Origin: Amycolatopsis decaplanina DSM 44594
GTDB taxonomy: Bacteria > Actinomycetota > Actinomycetes > Mycobacteriales > Pseudonocardiaceae
DNA length: 64,000 bases
Assembly (NCBI RefSeq): GCF_000342005.1
Contig: NZ_AOHO01000077.1
Location: forward strand, 1-64,000
Direction of reading: 5' to 3'
Every line of letters begins with the position of its first letter. The stretch's first letter is position 1. Positions 51,807-60,706 of this stretch are shown in pieces. Both the position numbers and the translations under genes were made by a program. Below the pieces are notes generated by a model. It saw only the letters and a list, made by a program, of their open reading frames with translations, was not told the DNA's origin and ran no database searches.

Positions 51807-51840
51807 GGTGGTCGCAATTAGTCGACTAATTGCGACCACC
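51807..51840. repeat. 34-bp perfect palindrome (CGCAAnTAG family)
   Basis: Each 17-base half, GGTGGTCGCAATTAGTC, is exactly complementary to the other, with no loop bases. The inner 22 bp (51813-51834) have the form CGCAATTAG, four bases, CTAATTGCG, the same family as the two hairpins next to the rrn terminator at 150-202. It lies between the phosphatase gene and the 3' end of the DUF4097 gene. Confidence 0.85.
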
Positions 51841-51854
51841 CCGTAGTTTCGGAT

Positions 51855-52673
51855 TCAGGCGGCACGGTGGATGACGATGTCGTCGAGCCGCGTGCGGGCG
51901 TAGACCTTGACGCCGCCCTCGCCGTTGTCCGTGGCGAAGGAGTTGCGCACGGATCCCTTCGTGCTCTTGGCATCCACCGACGCGGCGTCGCCCACGACGC
52001 CGACCTCGATGCCGCCGGACGCGTTCGTCAGTTCGGCCTCGCCGCGCGACAGCCGTCCGACGCGGATCGGGCAGTTGGCGGCCTGCGCGACGACGTCGCC
52101 GTCGGCGCGGTCGATGTCGAAACTGCCGCTCGAACCGGAAAGGTCGACGCCGGACCGGGCGTGCCCGATCCAGACCTTGCCGGTCGCGCCCGAGTACTTG
52201 ACGGTGCCTTCGACATCACCGATCCGGACTCCGGCCGAGCCGCCTTCGAGGTCCACGGTTCCTGCGACGTGCCCGATCGCGATCTCGCCGGCCGCGAGAT
52301 TGCCTCGCACCGCCGCGACGCGGTCGATCCGGACCTGCCCGGACGAAACCTCCAGCGCGCAGTCACCGAACTGCCCGTCGGCACTCACCTCCGACCAAGC
52401 CGTGTTCAAGACCAGCTGAGAACCGGTGGGCACCTCGACGGTGATCGCGACCGAGCCGTTCTTGCCGCCCGCCTTCTTCGTCTCGATCGACAGCGTTCCG
52501 CCGTCGAAGCCGACCTTGGTGCTCTCGGCGACCTTCACGTCCGACTTGCTCGCGGCGTCGATCGGCTCGACCAGCACCACCGTGTCGAGGCGTTCGCTCG
52601 CGGTGACGCGCACCCGGGCACCCGCGGTGGTCAGCGTGGCGGTGATCGGCTGCGGGGTGGGGAAAACAGACAT
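51855..52673 (-). CDS. DUF4097-type beta-helix protein
   Basis: 272 residues built of short beta-strand repeats (about 20 residues each, for example GTVDLEGGSAGVRIGDVEGT), typical of the DUF4097 putative adhesin fold. No signal peptide or membrane helix, so it is probably cytoplasmic. ATG 52673 with AAGGAG. Common in actinomycetes; role unknown. Confidence 0.85.
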   Translation of the reverse strand: MSVFPTPQPITATLTTAGARVRVTASERLDTVVLVEPIDAASKSDVKVAESTKVGFDGGTLSIETKKAGGKNGSVAITVEVPTGSQLVLNTAWSEVSADGQFGDCALEVSSGQVRIDRVAAVRGNLAAGEIAIGHVAGTVDLEGGSAGVRIGDVEGTVKYSGATGKVWIGHARSGVDLSGSSGSFDIDRADGDVVAQAANCPIRVGRLSRGEAELTNASGGIEVGVVGDAASVDAKSTKGSVRNSFATDNGEGGVKVYARTRLDDIVIHRAA

Positions 52674-52848
52674 CTCGAACTCCTTCGCGGTGGTGATCTC
52701 TCGGTGTTGAAAGCAACGATCACCGACCGGCCTGACACCGGACCGCCACGGCGCTGACACGCGAGGGACACGGTCTGGCCGGTACAGGCCACGACGGCCC
52801 CACCCTCGTGGACTGGCCGGACGATGTCCTGAAGGGAAGGGAGGCCCG

Positions 52849-53067
52849 ATGTCCGTCGACATGGATATCGCCACGGTGAACCGGATCGGGGCGCAACTCA
52901 TCGCGATCGGCGACGACATGGAACGCGAATGGGGCAAGTTCCGGCGGACCGTCGAAACCAAGCGGACCGGAATCGGCGTCGATCCACTCGGCACGGCCTT
53001 CCTGGGCGAATACCGGCCGGCGGAGAGCTCGGTGCTGAGTCATGCCGATCCGCTCCCGGAGCAGTAG
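52849..53067 (+). CDS. Short ESX-target-like protein, ends at amber codon
   Basis: 72 residues. The N-terminal helix (DIATVNRIGAQLIAIGDDME) and LGTAFLGEYRPA motif resemble small type VII secretion target proteins. It ends at TAG 53065-53067. The same frame stays open after the stop for another 114 codons (see next entry), so this may be the N-terminal part of a gene broken by a nonsense mutation. GAAGGGAGGC precedes the ATG. Confidence 0.6.
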   Translation: MSVDMDIATVNRIGAQLIAIGDDMEREWGKFRRTVETKRTGIGVDPLGTAFLGEYRPAESSVLSHADPLPEQ

Positions 53068-53085
53068 CCGAACAACGCCCACGGG

Positions 53086-53409
53086 TTGTGGGTGGCCGTC
53101 AGAGCCGAGATCGAGACGGTCCGGGGGAGCCGCGAACCCGCGATGGCGTGGCTCTACACCGACGAGGACAAAGTCCAGGCGCTCGCGGTCGCCTGGCGTG
53201 TCGCCTCGCTGGCCTTCACGCCGGTCCGGGTCGAGCCGAACGACATTCGATACGCCTGGCGGGACAAGGCCGACCAGGCGTCCGTGCAACTGGGGATCGA
53301 TCTCGCGCACGAGTACGGTCCGGGTGCACTGACCCCGGAGGCCGTCACCAAGGCGCTCCTCGATCGCCGCGACAGCTTCGAACAGGCAGGCGCCATCCGG
53401 CCGCTGTGA
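53086..53409 (+). CDS. Hypothetical protein, in frame after an amber stop
   Basis: 107 residues from TTG 53086 (GTG 53092 also possible). It is in the same reading frame as the previous ORF, only 18 nt after its TAG, and no ribosome site is visible in between. Sequence (EPAMAWLYTDEDKVQALAVA) has no family I recognise. Either a separate gene with a weak start or the C-terminal part of an interrupted 186-codon gene. Confidence 0.5.
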   Translation: MWVAVRAEIETVRGSREPAMAWLYTDEDKVQALAVAWRVASLAFTPVRVEPNDIRYAWRDKADQASVQLGIDLAHEYGPGALTPEAVTKALLDRRDSFEQAGAIRPL

Positions 53410-53416
53410 GCCGCTG

Positions 53417-54373
53417 TCATGGCAGTTCGACGTCTTCGGGCGTCTTGTCCGCCCGCAGCCCCCGCCAGGTCGTATGCCGCAGGCGGCCGTCCGGGGTCCA
53501 GTTCCGGTGCACGACCTCCCCGACGAGTTCGGGCTCCACCCAGTGCGCTCGCCGCGCCCGATCGCGCGGGACCTCCGAAGCGAAGGGCGGTTTCTTCCGC
53601 TCCAGCGGCGTGAGCCGGGCGTGCAGATCATCGAGGACCTTGTCGCTGAACCCGGTCCCGACGTCGCCGATGTACCGCAGGTCACCGGAGGCGTCGTGCG
53701 CGCCCAGCAGCAGCGCGCCGAGTGTCCCCGAGCGCCGTCCGTCACCGGGACGCCAGCCGCCGATCACGACTTCTTGGGTGTGCCACAGCGCCTGTTTGAT
53801 CCATTGCCGGGTCCGCTTGCCGGGGTAGTACCGGCTGTCGAGTTTCTTCGCGATCAGCCCTTCGAGCCCGTGTTGCCGGACGACGTCGAGCAGCTGGCCG
53901 GGGGAGATGTCGTCGTCGGTGTAACCCGGAGGGATGGCGATGCGGCCGCCGGCGCTCAAGGAGGTCAGCAGCTCGCGCCGGGCCGCGTATGGCTCGTCGA
54001 GCAGGACATCGCCGTCGAGAAACAGCACGTCGAAGGCGAAGAAGTGCACCGGGCTGCGTTCCAGCAGCGACGCGTCCGGCGTGCGCAGGTGCCGGGTCTG
54101 CAGCAGCGGGAAGCTGGGGCGCCCCTGGTCGTCGAGGACGACGATCTCGCCGTCGAGGACGGCTTCGCGGCCGCCGAGCGCCTCAGCGGTCACATCCGGA
54201 TACGTCGCCGTGATGTCGAGGCCACGGCGGCTGGTCAGACGCGTCTCGCCGCCCCGTGCGACACGCAGACAGCAACGGTAGCCGTCCCATTTGTATTCGT
54301 AACCCCACCCGCCGGTGGGCAGTTCGCCGTCGGTCGCCAGCATCGGGGCGATCGCGTCCGGCACGGTGCTCAT
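53417..54373 (-). CDS. ATP-dependent DNA ligase, LigD ligase-domain type
   Basis: 318 residues. The nucleotidyltransferase motif EYKWDGYR (Lys about 29) is the adenylation site; DGEIVVLDDQGRPSF, EGLIAKKLDSRYYPG and KQALWHTQEVVIGGW are motifs III to V, and the C-terminal OB fold ends with the basic HTTWRGLR region. It seals nicks in the actinobacterial end-joining pathway. It is divergent from a separate LigD polymerase gene. Confidence 0.92.
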   Translation of the reverse strand: MSTVPDAIAPMLATDGELPTGGWGYEYKWDGYRCCLRVARGGETRLTSRRGLDITATYPDVTAEALGGREAVLDGEIVVLDDQGRPSFPLLQTRHLRTPDASLLERSPVHFFAFDVLFLDGDVLLDEPYAARRELLTSLSAGGRIAIPPGYTDDDISPGQLLDVVRQHGLEGLIAKKLDSRYYPGKRTRQWIKQALWHTQEVVIGGWRPGDGRRSGTLGALLLGAHDASGDLRYIGDVGTGFSDKVLDDLHARLTPLERKKPPFASEVPRDRARRAHWVEPELVGEVVHRNWTPDGRLRHTTWRGLRADKTPEDVELP

Positions 54374-54419
54374 GCCTCACGGTACCCCGGAAACCCCGCC
54401 GGTGATCTATCGTCGAAGG

Positions 54420-55337
54420 GTGCCTGAGGAGCGGATAACGGTCGAGGTCGAGGGACGGCGGCTGGGGCTGTCCAATCTGGACAAGGTGCTCTACCCCGCG
54501 CACGGTTTCACCAAACGTGAGGTCCTCGACTACTACCGCCGGATAGCCCCTGTCCTGCTCCCGCATCTGCGCGACCGCGCCGCCACGTTCCGCCGGTTCC
54601 CCGACGGCGTCGACGGCGAACCGTTCTACGAGAAGAACGTTTCCCGCCACGCGCCCGACTGGGTGCGCACGGCGCGGCTCACCAACCGCGGCCGCCGCGG
54701 CGGGGAGGAGACGCTCGACTATCCGGTGGTCGGCGACCTGCCGACGCTGATGTGGGCGGCCAATCTCGCCGCGCTGGAACTGCACGTTCCACAGTGGACG
54801 GTCGGCCCGCGCGGCGCGCGGAAATCACCCGATCTGCTGGTGTTCGACCTCGACCCGGGCCCGCCCGCGGACGTCGTCGACTGCTGCCGGGTGGCCGAGA
54901 CGCTCAGCGACCTCCTCATCGGAGACGGTCTCACGGTGTACGCGAAGACCAGTGGCAACAAGGGAATGCAGCTGTACTGCCCGGTGCGCACGCGGTCCGA
55001 CGAGCGCACCTCCGAGTACGCCAAGGCCGTCGCGGAGGAGCTCGCGCGCCGGTCGCCGGAAACCGTGGTCGCCCGGATGGCGAAGGCCATCCGCCCCGGT
55101 CGCGTGTTCATCGACTGGAGCCAGAACAACACCGCCAAGACCACGATCGCGCCGTACTCGCTGCGCGGCCGCGCCATCCCGACCGTCTCCACGCCGGTGA
55201 CCTGGGAGGAGGTCGAAGCCTGCCGCAAGGCCGCCGACCTGCTGTTCACCGCCGAGCAGGTGCTCGAGCGCGTGGAGGAGATGGGCGACCTGTTCGGTGA
55301 CATCGCCGAACATCGCGCACCCGTCCCCGCGCGGTGA
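54420..55337 (+). CDS. LigD-type DNA polymerase/primase domain protein
   Basis: 305 residues. Begins with the family strand ITVEVEGRRLGLSNLDKVLYP; the metal-binding Asp pair is in LVFDLDPGPPAD (about 143-154) and the third in FIDWSQNN. It fills gaps with NTPs during end joining. Start GTG 54420 is my choice; ATG 54372 overlaps the divergent ligase start codon. The standalone ligase next door completes the activity. Confidence 0.9.
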   Translation: MPEERITVEVEGRRLGLSNLDKVLYPAHGFTKREVLDYYRRIAPVLLPHLRDRAATFRRFPDGVDGEPFYEKNVSRHAPDWVRTARLTNRGRRGGEETLDYPVVGDLPTLMWAANLAALELHVPQWTVGPRGARKSPDLLVFDLDPGPPADVVDCCRVAETLSDLLIGDGLTVYAKTSGNKGMQLYCPVRTRSDERTSEYAKAVAEELARRSPETVVARMAKAIRPGRVFIDWSQNNTAKTTIAPYSLRGRAIPTVSTPVTWEEVEACRKAADLLFTAEQVLERVEEMGDLFGDIAEHRAPVPAR

Positions 55338-55397
55338 CCGGCGTGATGTTTGAACCGCGGCGCACGGGAAACTCCCAGGTCAGAGGAGTGAACCCGA

Positions 55398-55670
55398 ATG
55401 ACAGAAACCACCAGAGACCCCGAAGGCCTCTCATACCGGGCCCTGGCCATGTTGCGAGCCGTGGCACAGGGCAGGGCTGAGATCACCGTCAGCCTGGAAC
55501 CAGACCTCTACGTCGACGGCCTGCCGTGCAGCGACCAGAGCACGGCACACCGCCTCGCTCACGCCGGGCTGATCCGGATGCCCGCCGGCGGGGTTCGCGG
55601 TAGCCGGGTACCCGCGCGATTGTCCGAAACAGGACAGGATCTGCTGGCACCCTTGGCGCCCGCCGCTTAG
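55398..55670 (+). CDS. Hypothetical protein, 90 residues
   Basis: ATG 55398 has GAGGAG 14 nt upstream. A small protein with a helix-turn-helix-like middle (SYRALAMLRAVAQGRAEITVS and STAHRLAHAGLI) that could be a winged-helix-like DNA-binding unit. No family recognised. Confidence 0.6.
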   Translation: MTETTRDPEGLSYRALAMLRAVAQGRAEITVSLEPDLYVDGLPCSDQSTAHRLAHAGLIRMPAGGVRGSRVPARLSETGQDLLAPLAPAA

Positions 55671-55784
55671 TGGAGAGCAACCCGGAAAGACCACTGTGGA
55701 CGCCCGCCGTTCCGCATACGATCGGCGGAGCGGGTGCGCGGGGGGTGCGCGCCCACCGGGCTGGTACCTCCGGGGCCGGTGAGG

Positions 55785-56330
55785 ATGTGGCTGTTGACCG
55801 GGTATCACACACTGGCCGAGACAGAGAACGCCGTACGGGCCAAACTGGGCGGGATCCCACTGCTGTGGGAGCGGATGGAGGCGGTGGCCAACCTCCATCG
55901 GACCGCGACGGCGGTCCGGTTGCACTTCGAGAACTCGGTCCTGCGCACCGCGGGGCTCACCTGGACCGCGTTCGTGGTGCTCTGGGTGGTGTGGATCTTC
56001 GGCGAGAAGGAGACAAGGCACGTCGCCGCGGAGTCCGGGATCACCAAGGGCACGCTCACCGGGGTCATGAAGACCCTGGAAGCGCACGGCCTGGTCACCC
56101 GGCGCAAACATCCCGTCGACGGGCGGCTGGTGCTGCTCGCGCTGACCCCGGAAGGGGAGCGGCTGATGCGGGAGCTCTTCCCGGAGTTCAACCAGGAAGA
56201 AGCGTTCGTCACCGAACGGCTCAGCCCCGCGGAGTGCACCGAGCTGGCCGCCTCGCTGCGGGAGATCGTCAGGCAGCTCGAGGAGAAGGGCGAAGAACGG
56301 CGTCAGGCGGCGGTGACCCGCGGGAGCTGA
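55785..56330 (+). CDS. MarR-family transcriptional regulator
   Basis: 181 residues. Winged helix: HVAAESGITKGTLTGVMKTL is the recognition region and RRKHPVDGRLVLLALTPEG the wing. N-terminal 45 residues form a dimerisation helix. It precedes the decarboxylase gene by 79 nt and may control the decarboxylase-permease pair. Start ATG 55785 follows GGTGAGG. Confidence 0.85.
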   Translation: MWLLTGYHTLAETENAVRAKLGGIPLLWERMEAVANLHRTATAVRLHFENSVLRTAGLTWTAFVVLWVVWIFGEKETRHVAAESGITKGTLTGVMKTLEAHGLVTRRKHPVDGRLVLLALTPEGERLMRELFPEFNQEEAFVTERLSPAECTELAASLREIVRQLEEKGEERRQAAVTRGS

Positions 56331-56409
56331 CCCCTACCGAAGACGGTTGCGCGAGGCCTCCGGCGACTCCTAGATTTTTTGGAGCCGAACGAAGCGAAGG
56401 GCGCCCTTG

Positions 56410-57774
56410 ATGGACTTCCGGTACTGGCTCGGTCAGGCGTTGACGTCGAACGAGGCGTGGGCGGAGACGTTCACCCCCGTCCGGCCGCATCCGTCACTGG
56501 AGATCTCCGACGGGCGGTTCGAGACCGCGTTCGAGGAGCTCACCGAGCGGCTGAAGGACAACTACCCGTTCTTCCACCCGTCCTACGTCGGCCAGATGCT
56601 CAAACCGCCGCATCCGGCCGCGGTGGTCGGCTACCTGACCGCGATGCTGGTCAACCCCAACAACCACGCGCTCGACGGCGGCCCCGCGACGGCCGAGATG
56701 GAACGCGACGTCGTCCGGCAGCTGGCCACGATGTTCGGCTACACGGAGCATCTGGGGCATCTGACCACCAGCGGCACGGTGGCGAACCTCGAGGCGCTGT
56801 TCGTCGCGCGGGAAACGCATCCGGGCAAGGGGATCGCGTACAGCGCCGAGGCGCACTACACGCACGGCCGGATGTGCGGCGTGCTCGGCGTCGAGGGACA
56901 TACGGTGCCTGTCGACGCCCGCGGCGCGATGGATCTCGACGCGCTCGAAGACCTGCTGCGCACCGGGAAGGTCGGCACCGTGGTGCTCACCGCGGGCACG
57001 ACCGCGCTCGGCACGGTCGAACCTGTTCACGAGGCGCTGGCGCTGCGTGAACGCTACGGCGTCCGGGTGCACGTCGACGCGGCCTACGGTGGGTTCTTCC
57101 GGCTTCTGTCCGGTTTGGACGGTCCCGAAGGTCTGCCCCAAGCGCCGTGGCTCGCCATCGCGGAGGCCGACTCGATCGTGATAGACCCGCACAAGCACGG
57201 CCTCCAGCCCTACGGTTGCGGCGCGGTGCTGTTCAAGGATCCCGGGGCGGGCCGGTTCTACCTGCACGATTCGCCGTACACCTACTTCACCTCGGAAGAC
57301 CTGCACCTCGGCGAGATCAGTCTCGAATGCTCCCGGGCGGGCGCGGCCGCCGCCGCGTTGTGGCTCACCTTCCGGGTGCTGCCGCCCACCCCCGGCGGAC
57401 TGGGCCGGGTGCTCGCGGCCGGGCGCCGCGCGGCGTTGCGGTGGGCGAAACTGCTGGAGGACTCCGAGCGGTTCGACCTGTACCAGCCACCGGAACTCGA
57501 CATCGTCACCTACTTCCCCCGCACGGAGCCGCTTTCGCTGTCGAAGATCGACCAGGCGAGTACGCGGATCCTGCGCAACGGCATGGCCGCGGCGAGGGAA
57601 CCGGTGTTCCTCAGCGCGCTCCAGGTGAGCGAGGCGCAGTTCGGTCTGCGTCACACCGAGGTCGGTGCGGATGCGGACGGCGCGAGGATCCTGCGTAGCG
57701 TGCTGATGAAGCCCGAAATCGAGGACCACGTCGACCGGCTCCATGAGCGGCTGGAAGAGTTGTCCCGCGCTTGA
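56410..57774 (+). CDS. Group II pyridoxal-5'-phosphate-dependent decarboxylase
   Basis: 454 residues (TTG 56407 would add one). The PLP Lys is in VIDPHKHGLQPYGCG (about 263); VHVDAAYGGFF holds the Asp that pairs with the pyridine nitrogen, and TTSGTVANLEALF binds phosphate. Such enzymes decarboxylate aromatic or acidic amino acids; the substrate is not clear from sequence. With the following permease it looks like a decarboxylase-exchanger unit. Confidence 0.9.
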   Translation: MDFRYWLGQALTSNEAWAETFTPVRPHPSLEISDGRFETAFEELTERLKDNYPFFHPSYVGQMLKPPHPAAVVGYLTAMLVNPNNHALDGGPATAEMERDVVRQLATMFGYTEHLGHLTTSGTVANLEALFVARETHPGKGIAYSAEAHYTHGRMCGVLGVEGHTVPVDARGAMDLDALEDLLRTGKVGTVVLTAGTTALGTVEPVHEALALRERYGVRVHVDAAYGGFFRLLSGLDGPEGLPQAPWLAIAEADSIVIDPHKHGLQPYGCGAVLFKDPGAGRFYLHDSPYTYFTSEDLHLGEISLECSRAGAAAAALWLTFRVLPPTPGGLGRVLAAGRRAALRWAKLLEDSERFDLYQPPELDIVTYFPRTEPLSLSKIDQASTRILRNGMAAAREPVFLSALQVSEAQFGLRHTEVGADADGARILRSVLMKPEIEDHVDRLHERLEELSRA

Positions 57775-57809
57775 GCGTCCGACTACCACCGCAGACGAAT
57801 GGATCCGCC

Positions 57810-59198
57810 ATGCCCGCACCAGGTCCCGCCGAACCCGTGACCACGATCGAGACCCGGTCGCTCGGCACCGGGTTCCGGCGGCGGCACGTCACCATGTTGG
57901 CCATCAGCGGGGCGATCGGCGCCGGACTGTTCGTCGGCACCGGCGCGGGGATCAAGACCGCGGGCCCCGGCATCCTGCTGTCCTATGTGGTCGCGGGCCT
58001 GCTCATGGTGCTCGTGATGCGCATGCTGGGCGAGATGGCGGCCGCCGAGCCGAGCAGCGGTTCGTTCTCGGTGTACGCGGAGAAGGCGCTCGGGCGCTGG
58101 GCCGGGTTCACCGTCGGCTGGCTGTACTGGTCGCTGCTGGTGGTCGTGGTCGCCGCCGAGGCCACCGCGGCGGCGGGGATCGCGAACGGGCTGCTGCCCG
58201 TGGTTCCACAGTGGACCTGGGTGCTGCTGTTCATGGCCGTGCTGACCGTGGTGAACCTGTTCGCCGTGCGCTCGTTCGGGGAGTTCGAGTTCTGGTTCGG
58301 CGCGATCAAGGTGACCGCCGTGGTCGGCTTCCTCGTGCTCGGCACGCTGGCGGTGTTCGGGATCCTGCCGGGGACGTCGCCGGTCGGCCTGGACAATCTC
58401 ACCGGGCACGGCGGTTTCCTGCCCAACGGTCTCCAAGGCGTGCTGACCGGTCTGCTCGCGGTCGCGTTCTCCTTCGGCGGCATGGAACTGGTCACCATCG
58501 CCGCGGCGGAGTCCGACGATCCGGCGGGCTCGATCCGCCGCACCACGCGCACGGTCATCGTGCGGCTGCTGTTGTTCTACATCGGTTCCGTGGCGCTGAT
58601 GGTGTTGTTGCTGCCGTGGGAGTCCGCTTCGGCCAACACCAGCCCCTTCGTGACCATCCTGGAGCAGATCGGGGTGCCGTCGGCGGCGCTCATGATGAGT
58701 TTCGTCGTGCTGACCTCGCTGCTCTCGGCACTGAACGCGAACCTCTACGGCGCCTCGCGGATGGTGTTCTCCCTGGCCGCGCGCGGTGAAGCGCCGCGCG
58801 CGATGCTGAAGCTGTCCGGAGCGGGTGTTCCCCGGACGGCGGTGCTCGCGTCGGTGGCCTTCGGTTTCGTGGCCGTGCTGCTGAACTTCCTCGCGCCCGA
58901 GCATGTGCTTCCGTTCCTGCTGAACGCCATCGGGGCGAACATCCTGCTGGTCTGGATCTTCGTCGCCGTCTCCCAGTTGCGGCTGCGGAAGGCGGCGGAA
59001 CGCGACGGCACGGCCGCGGACCTGCCGGTGCGGATGTGGGGTTTCCCGTGGCTCAGCTGGGTCGCCCTGCTCGCGATGGCCGGTGTCCTCATTCTCATGT
59101 GGACGGACGCCGACGCGCGGACGCAGCTGTTCACCAGTGGTGGGGTGGCCGTGCTGATCGTGGTGATCAGCCTGCTCAGGCGACGTCCGCGACGCTGA
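57810..59198 (+). CDS. Amino acid permease, APC superfamily
   Basis: 462 residues with twelve membrane helices and the helix-1 motif SGAIGAGLFVGTG typical of the amino-acid transporter family, followed by GEMAAAEPSSGSFSVYAEKALG. Start ATG 57810 is 35 nt after the decarboxylase; TTG 57771 is an overlapping alternative. Probably takes up the decarboxylase substrate or exchanges it for the amine. Its 3' end overlaps the convergent ROK gene by 23 nt. Confidence 0.9.
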   Translation: MPAPGPAEPVTTIETRSLGTGFRRRHVTMLAISGAIGAGLFVGTGAGIKTAGPGILLSYVVAGLLMVLVMRMLGEMAAAEPSSGSFSVYAEKALGRWAGFTVGWLYWSLLVVVVAAEATAAAGIANGLLPVVPQWTWVLLFMAVLTVVNLFAVRSFGEFEFWFGAIKVTAVVGFLVLGTLAVFGILPGTSPVGLDNLTGHGGFLPNGLQGVLTGLLAVAFSFGGMELVTIAAAESDDPAGSIRRTTRTVIVRLLLFYIGSVALMVLLLPWESASANTSPFVTILEQIGVPSAALMMSFVVLTSLLSALNANLYGASRMVFSLAARGEAPRAMLKLSGAGVPRTAVLASVAFGFVAVLLNFLAPEHVLPFLLNAIGANILLVWIFVAVSQLRLRKAAERDGTAADLPVRMWGFPWLSWVALLAMAGVLILMWTDADARTQLFTSGGVAVLIVVISLLRRRPRR

Positions 59199-60177
59199 AC
59201 AGTTCGCGCTCCACGCGGCTCAGCGCCAGCCTGACCGCGCCGAGCGCCACCGAGTCTTCGCCGAGCGTCGACGTCTCGACGCGCACCGGGAACAGGCACA
59301 ACCGGGCCAGTTCGGCGCGCAGCGGCGTCGTCAGCACGTCCCCGGCCGGGGCGAGCCCGCCGATCACCACCAGTCGCGGGTCGACGGCGAGCACGATCGC
59401 GGCGACGAGCTCGACGAACCTGTCGAGTGACGCGTGCCGGCCGACCTGCCGCAGGGCGCCGATCTCGCCCGCCGCGCCGTGGTGGCCGGCGTGCAGCTTC
59501 CCGCCCAGCAGCAGGCCGAGTGAGATGGTGCGCCCGGCCCGCACGTAGACGACGTCGTCGACGCCGTGCGCGGCCCCGCGCCAGTGTTCGGCCAGTGTCG
59601 CGAGCTTGGTGTCGTTCCCGGCCAGTACCGGGCATCCGCCGCCGAACTCCGCGGGCAGGTCGACGCCGGTCCAGCCGGGAAGGCGGTCGTCGCGGACGAC
59701 CTTGCCGCCGGACACCACGCCGGTGGTGCCGATGCCGAGCACCCGAACGTTGACGTGGCCTTCGACGGCCGTGCCGAGCACCCGGTGCGCGGCGCCGAGC
59801 CGGTCCGTGGCGTCCATTTCCGGGGTGAGTCCGGCCTTCGCCCGCCCGACGACCTCGCCCCGCAGGTCGGCGACCAGGCACAATGCCCGGTGCGGGCCGA
59901 TTTCGAGGCCGGCGACGTGCCCGGACTCGTGGCGGAAGCGGTACCGCTTGGCGGGCCTGCCCACCGGCCGCGGTGCGCCGGGGGAGAGCGGTAGCTCCTC
60001 GACGAGGCCCTGTTCGCCGAGTTCGGCGGCGATCTCCTTGACCGTCGGACGGGAGACCTCGCTGGCCCTGACCAGTTCCGCGAGGGTGAGTTCCTCCGCC
60101 GCGTACAGCGCTCGCAAGACGGCGATGGTGTTGAGCCGCCGAAGCAGTGACGGATCCCCTCCGGACAGTCTGGCCAT
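59176..60177 (-). CDS. ROK-family regulator/sugar kinase-like protein
   Basis: 333 residues: N-terminal winged helix (ELTLAELVRASEVSRPTVKEIAAEL, about 27-51), then a ROK domain with GIGTTGVVSGG and GGKLHAGHHGAAGEIGAL. The usual zinc-binding Cys cluster of ROK kinases is absent, so it is more likely a ligand-sensing repressor than a kinase. Ligand unknown. Confidence 0.85.
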   Translation of the reverse strand: MARLSGGDPSLLRRLNTIAVLRALYAAEELTLAELVRASEVSRPTVKEIAAELGEQGLVEELPLSPGAPRPVGRPAKRYRFRHESGHVAGLEIGPHRALCLVADLRGEVVGRAKAGLTPEMDATDRLGAAHRVLGTAVEGHVNVRVLGIGTTGVVSGGKVVRDDRLPGWTGVDLPAEFGGGCPVLAGNDTKLATLAEHWRGAAHGVDDVVYVRAGRTISLGLLLGGKLHAGHHGAAGEIGALRQVGRHASLDRFVELVAAIVLAVDPRLVVIGGLAPAGDVLTTPLRAELARLCLFPVRVETSTLGEDSVALGAVRLALSRVERELFSVADVA

Positions 60178-60185
60178 GCGACTCC

Positions 60186-60614
60186 TCAGGCGGTGACGCG
60201 TTTGTCGTACTGGGCGCGGGCGAGGGCGATTTCGCTCTGGTGGTCCTCGGTCCAGGTGACCAGCGACTGGATGGTCTGGTGCAGCGTCATCCCCAGCGGC
60301 GTCAGTGCGTACTCGACCCGGGGCGGCACCACCGGATAGACGGTCCGCTTCACGAGCCCGTCGCGTTCCAGATGCCGCAGCGTGGTGGTGAGCATGCGCT
60401 GGCTGATGCCGTCGATCTTGTACTTGAGCTCGGTGAACCGCAGAGTGTTCCGGTCGAGCAGCGCGATCACCAGGAGCGACCATTTGTCCGCCACCCTGTC
60501 CAGGATCTGGCGGACCTCGCAGTCCTCGCGCGTGTCCCACTGGAAGGCCTCGTAGTCCTCTTCGGTGAGTTCGCAACGACTAGGTGAGTTCGAAGTGCCT
60601 TCTTCCATGGTCAT
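60186..60614 (-). CDS. HxlR-family regulator of the adjacent MFS gene
   Basis: 142 residues with a Cys in the N-terminal arm (DTREDCEVRQIL) before the HxlR winged helix (DKWSLLVIALL), the layout of redox- or electrophile-sensing members. It is divergent from the MFS gene. A dyad GGAACCGAC ... GTCGGTCCC near 60651-60682 in the shared promoter could be its operator. Unrelated to the two cluster HxlR proteins, which lack the Cys arm. Confidence 0.87.
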   Translation of the reverse strand: MTMEEGTSNSPSRCELTEEDYEAFQWDTREDCEVRQILDRVADKWSLLVIALLDRNTLRFTELKYKIDGISQRMLTTTLRHLERDGLVKRTVYPVVPPRVEYALTPLGMTLHQTIQSLVTWTEDHQSEIALARAQYDKRVTA

Positions 60615-60706
60615 CGATAGTGTCCGAAGATCTCCTTGGTTACAAGAGGGAACCGACCGGCATTTGGGTAACCGTCGGTCCCTTGTCCACTGAGGGAGAT
60701 CCGATC

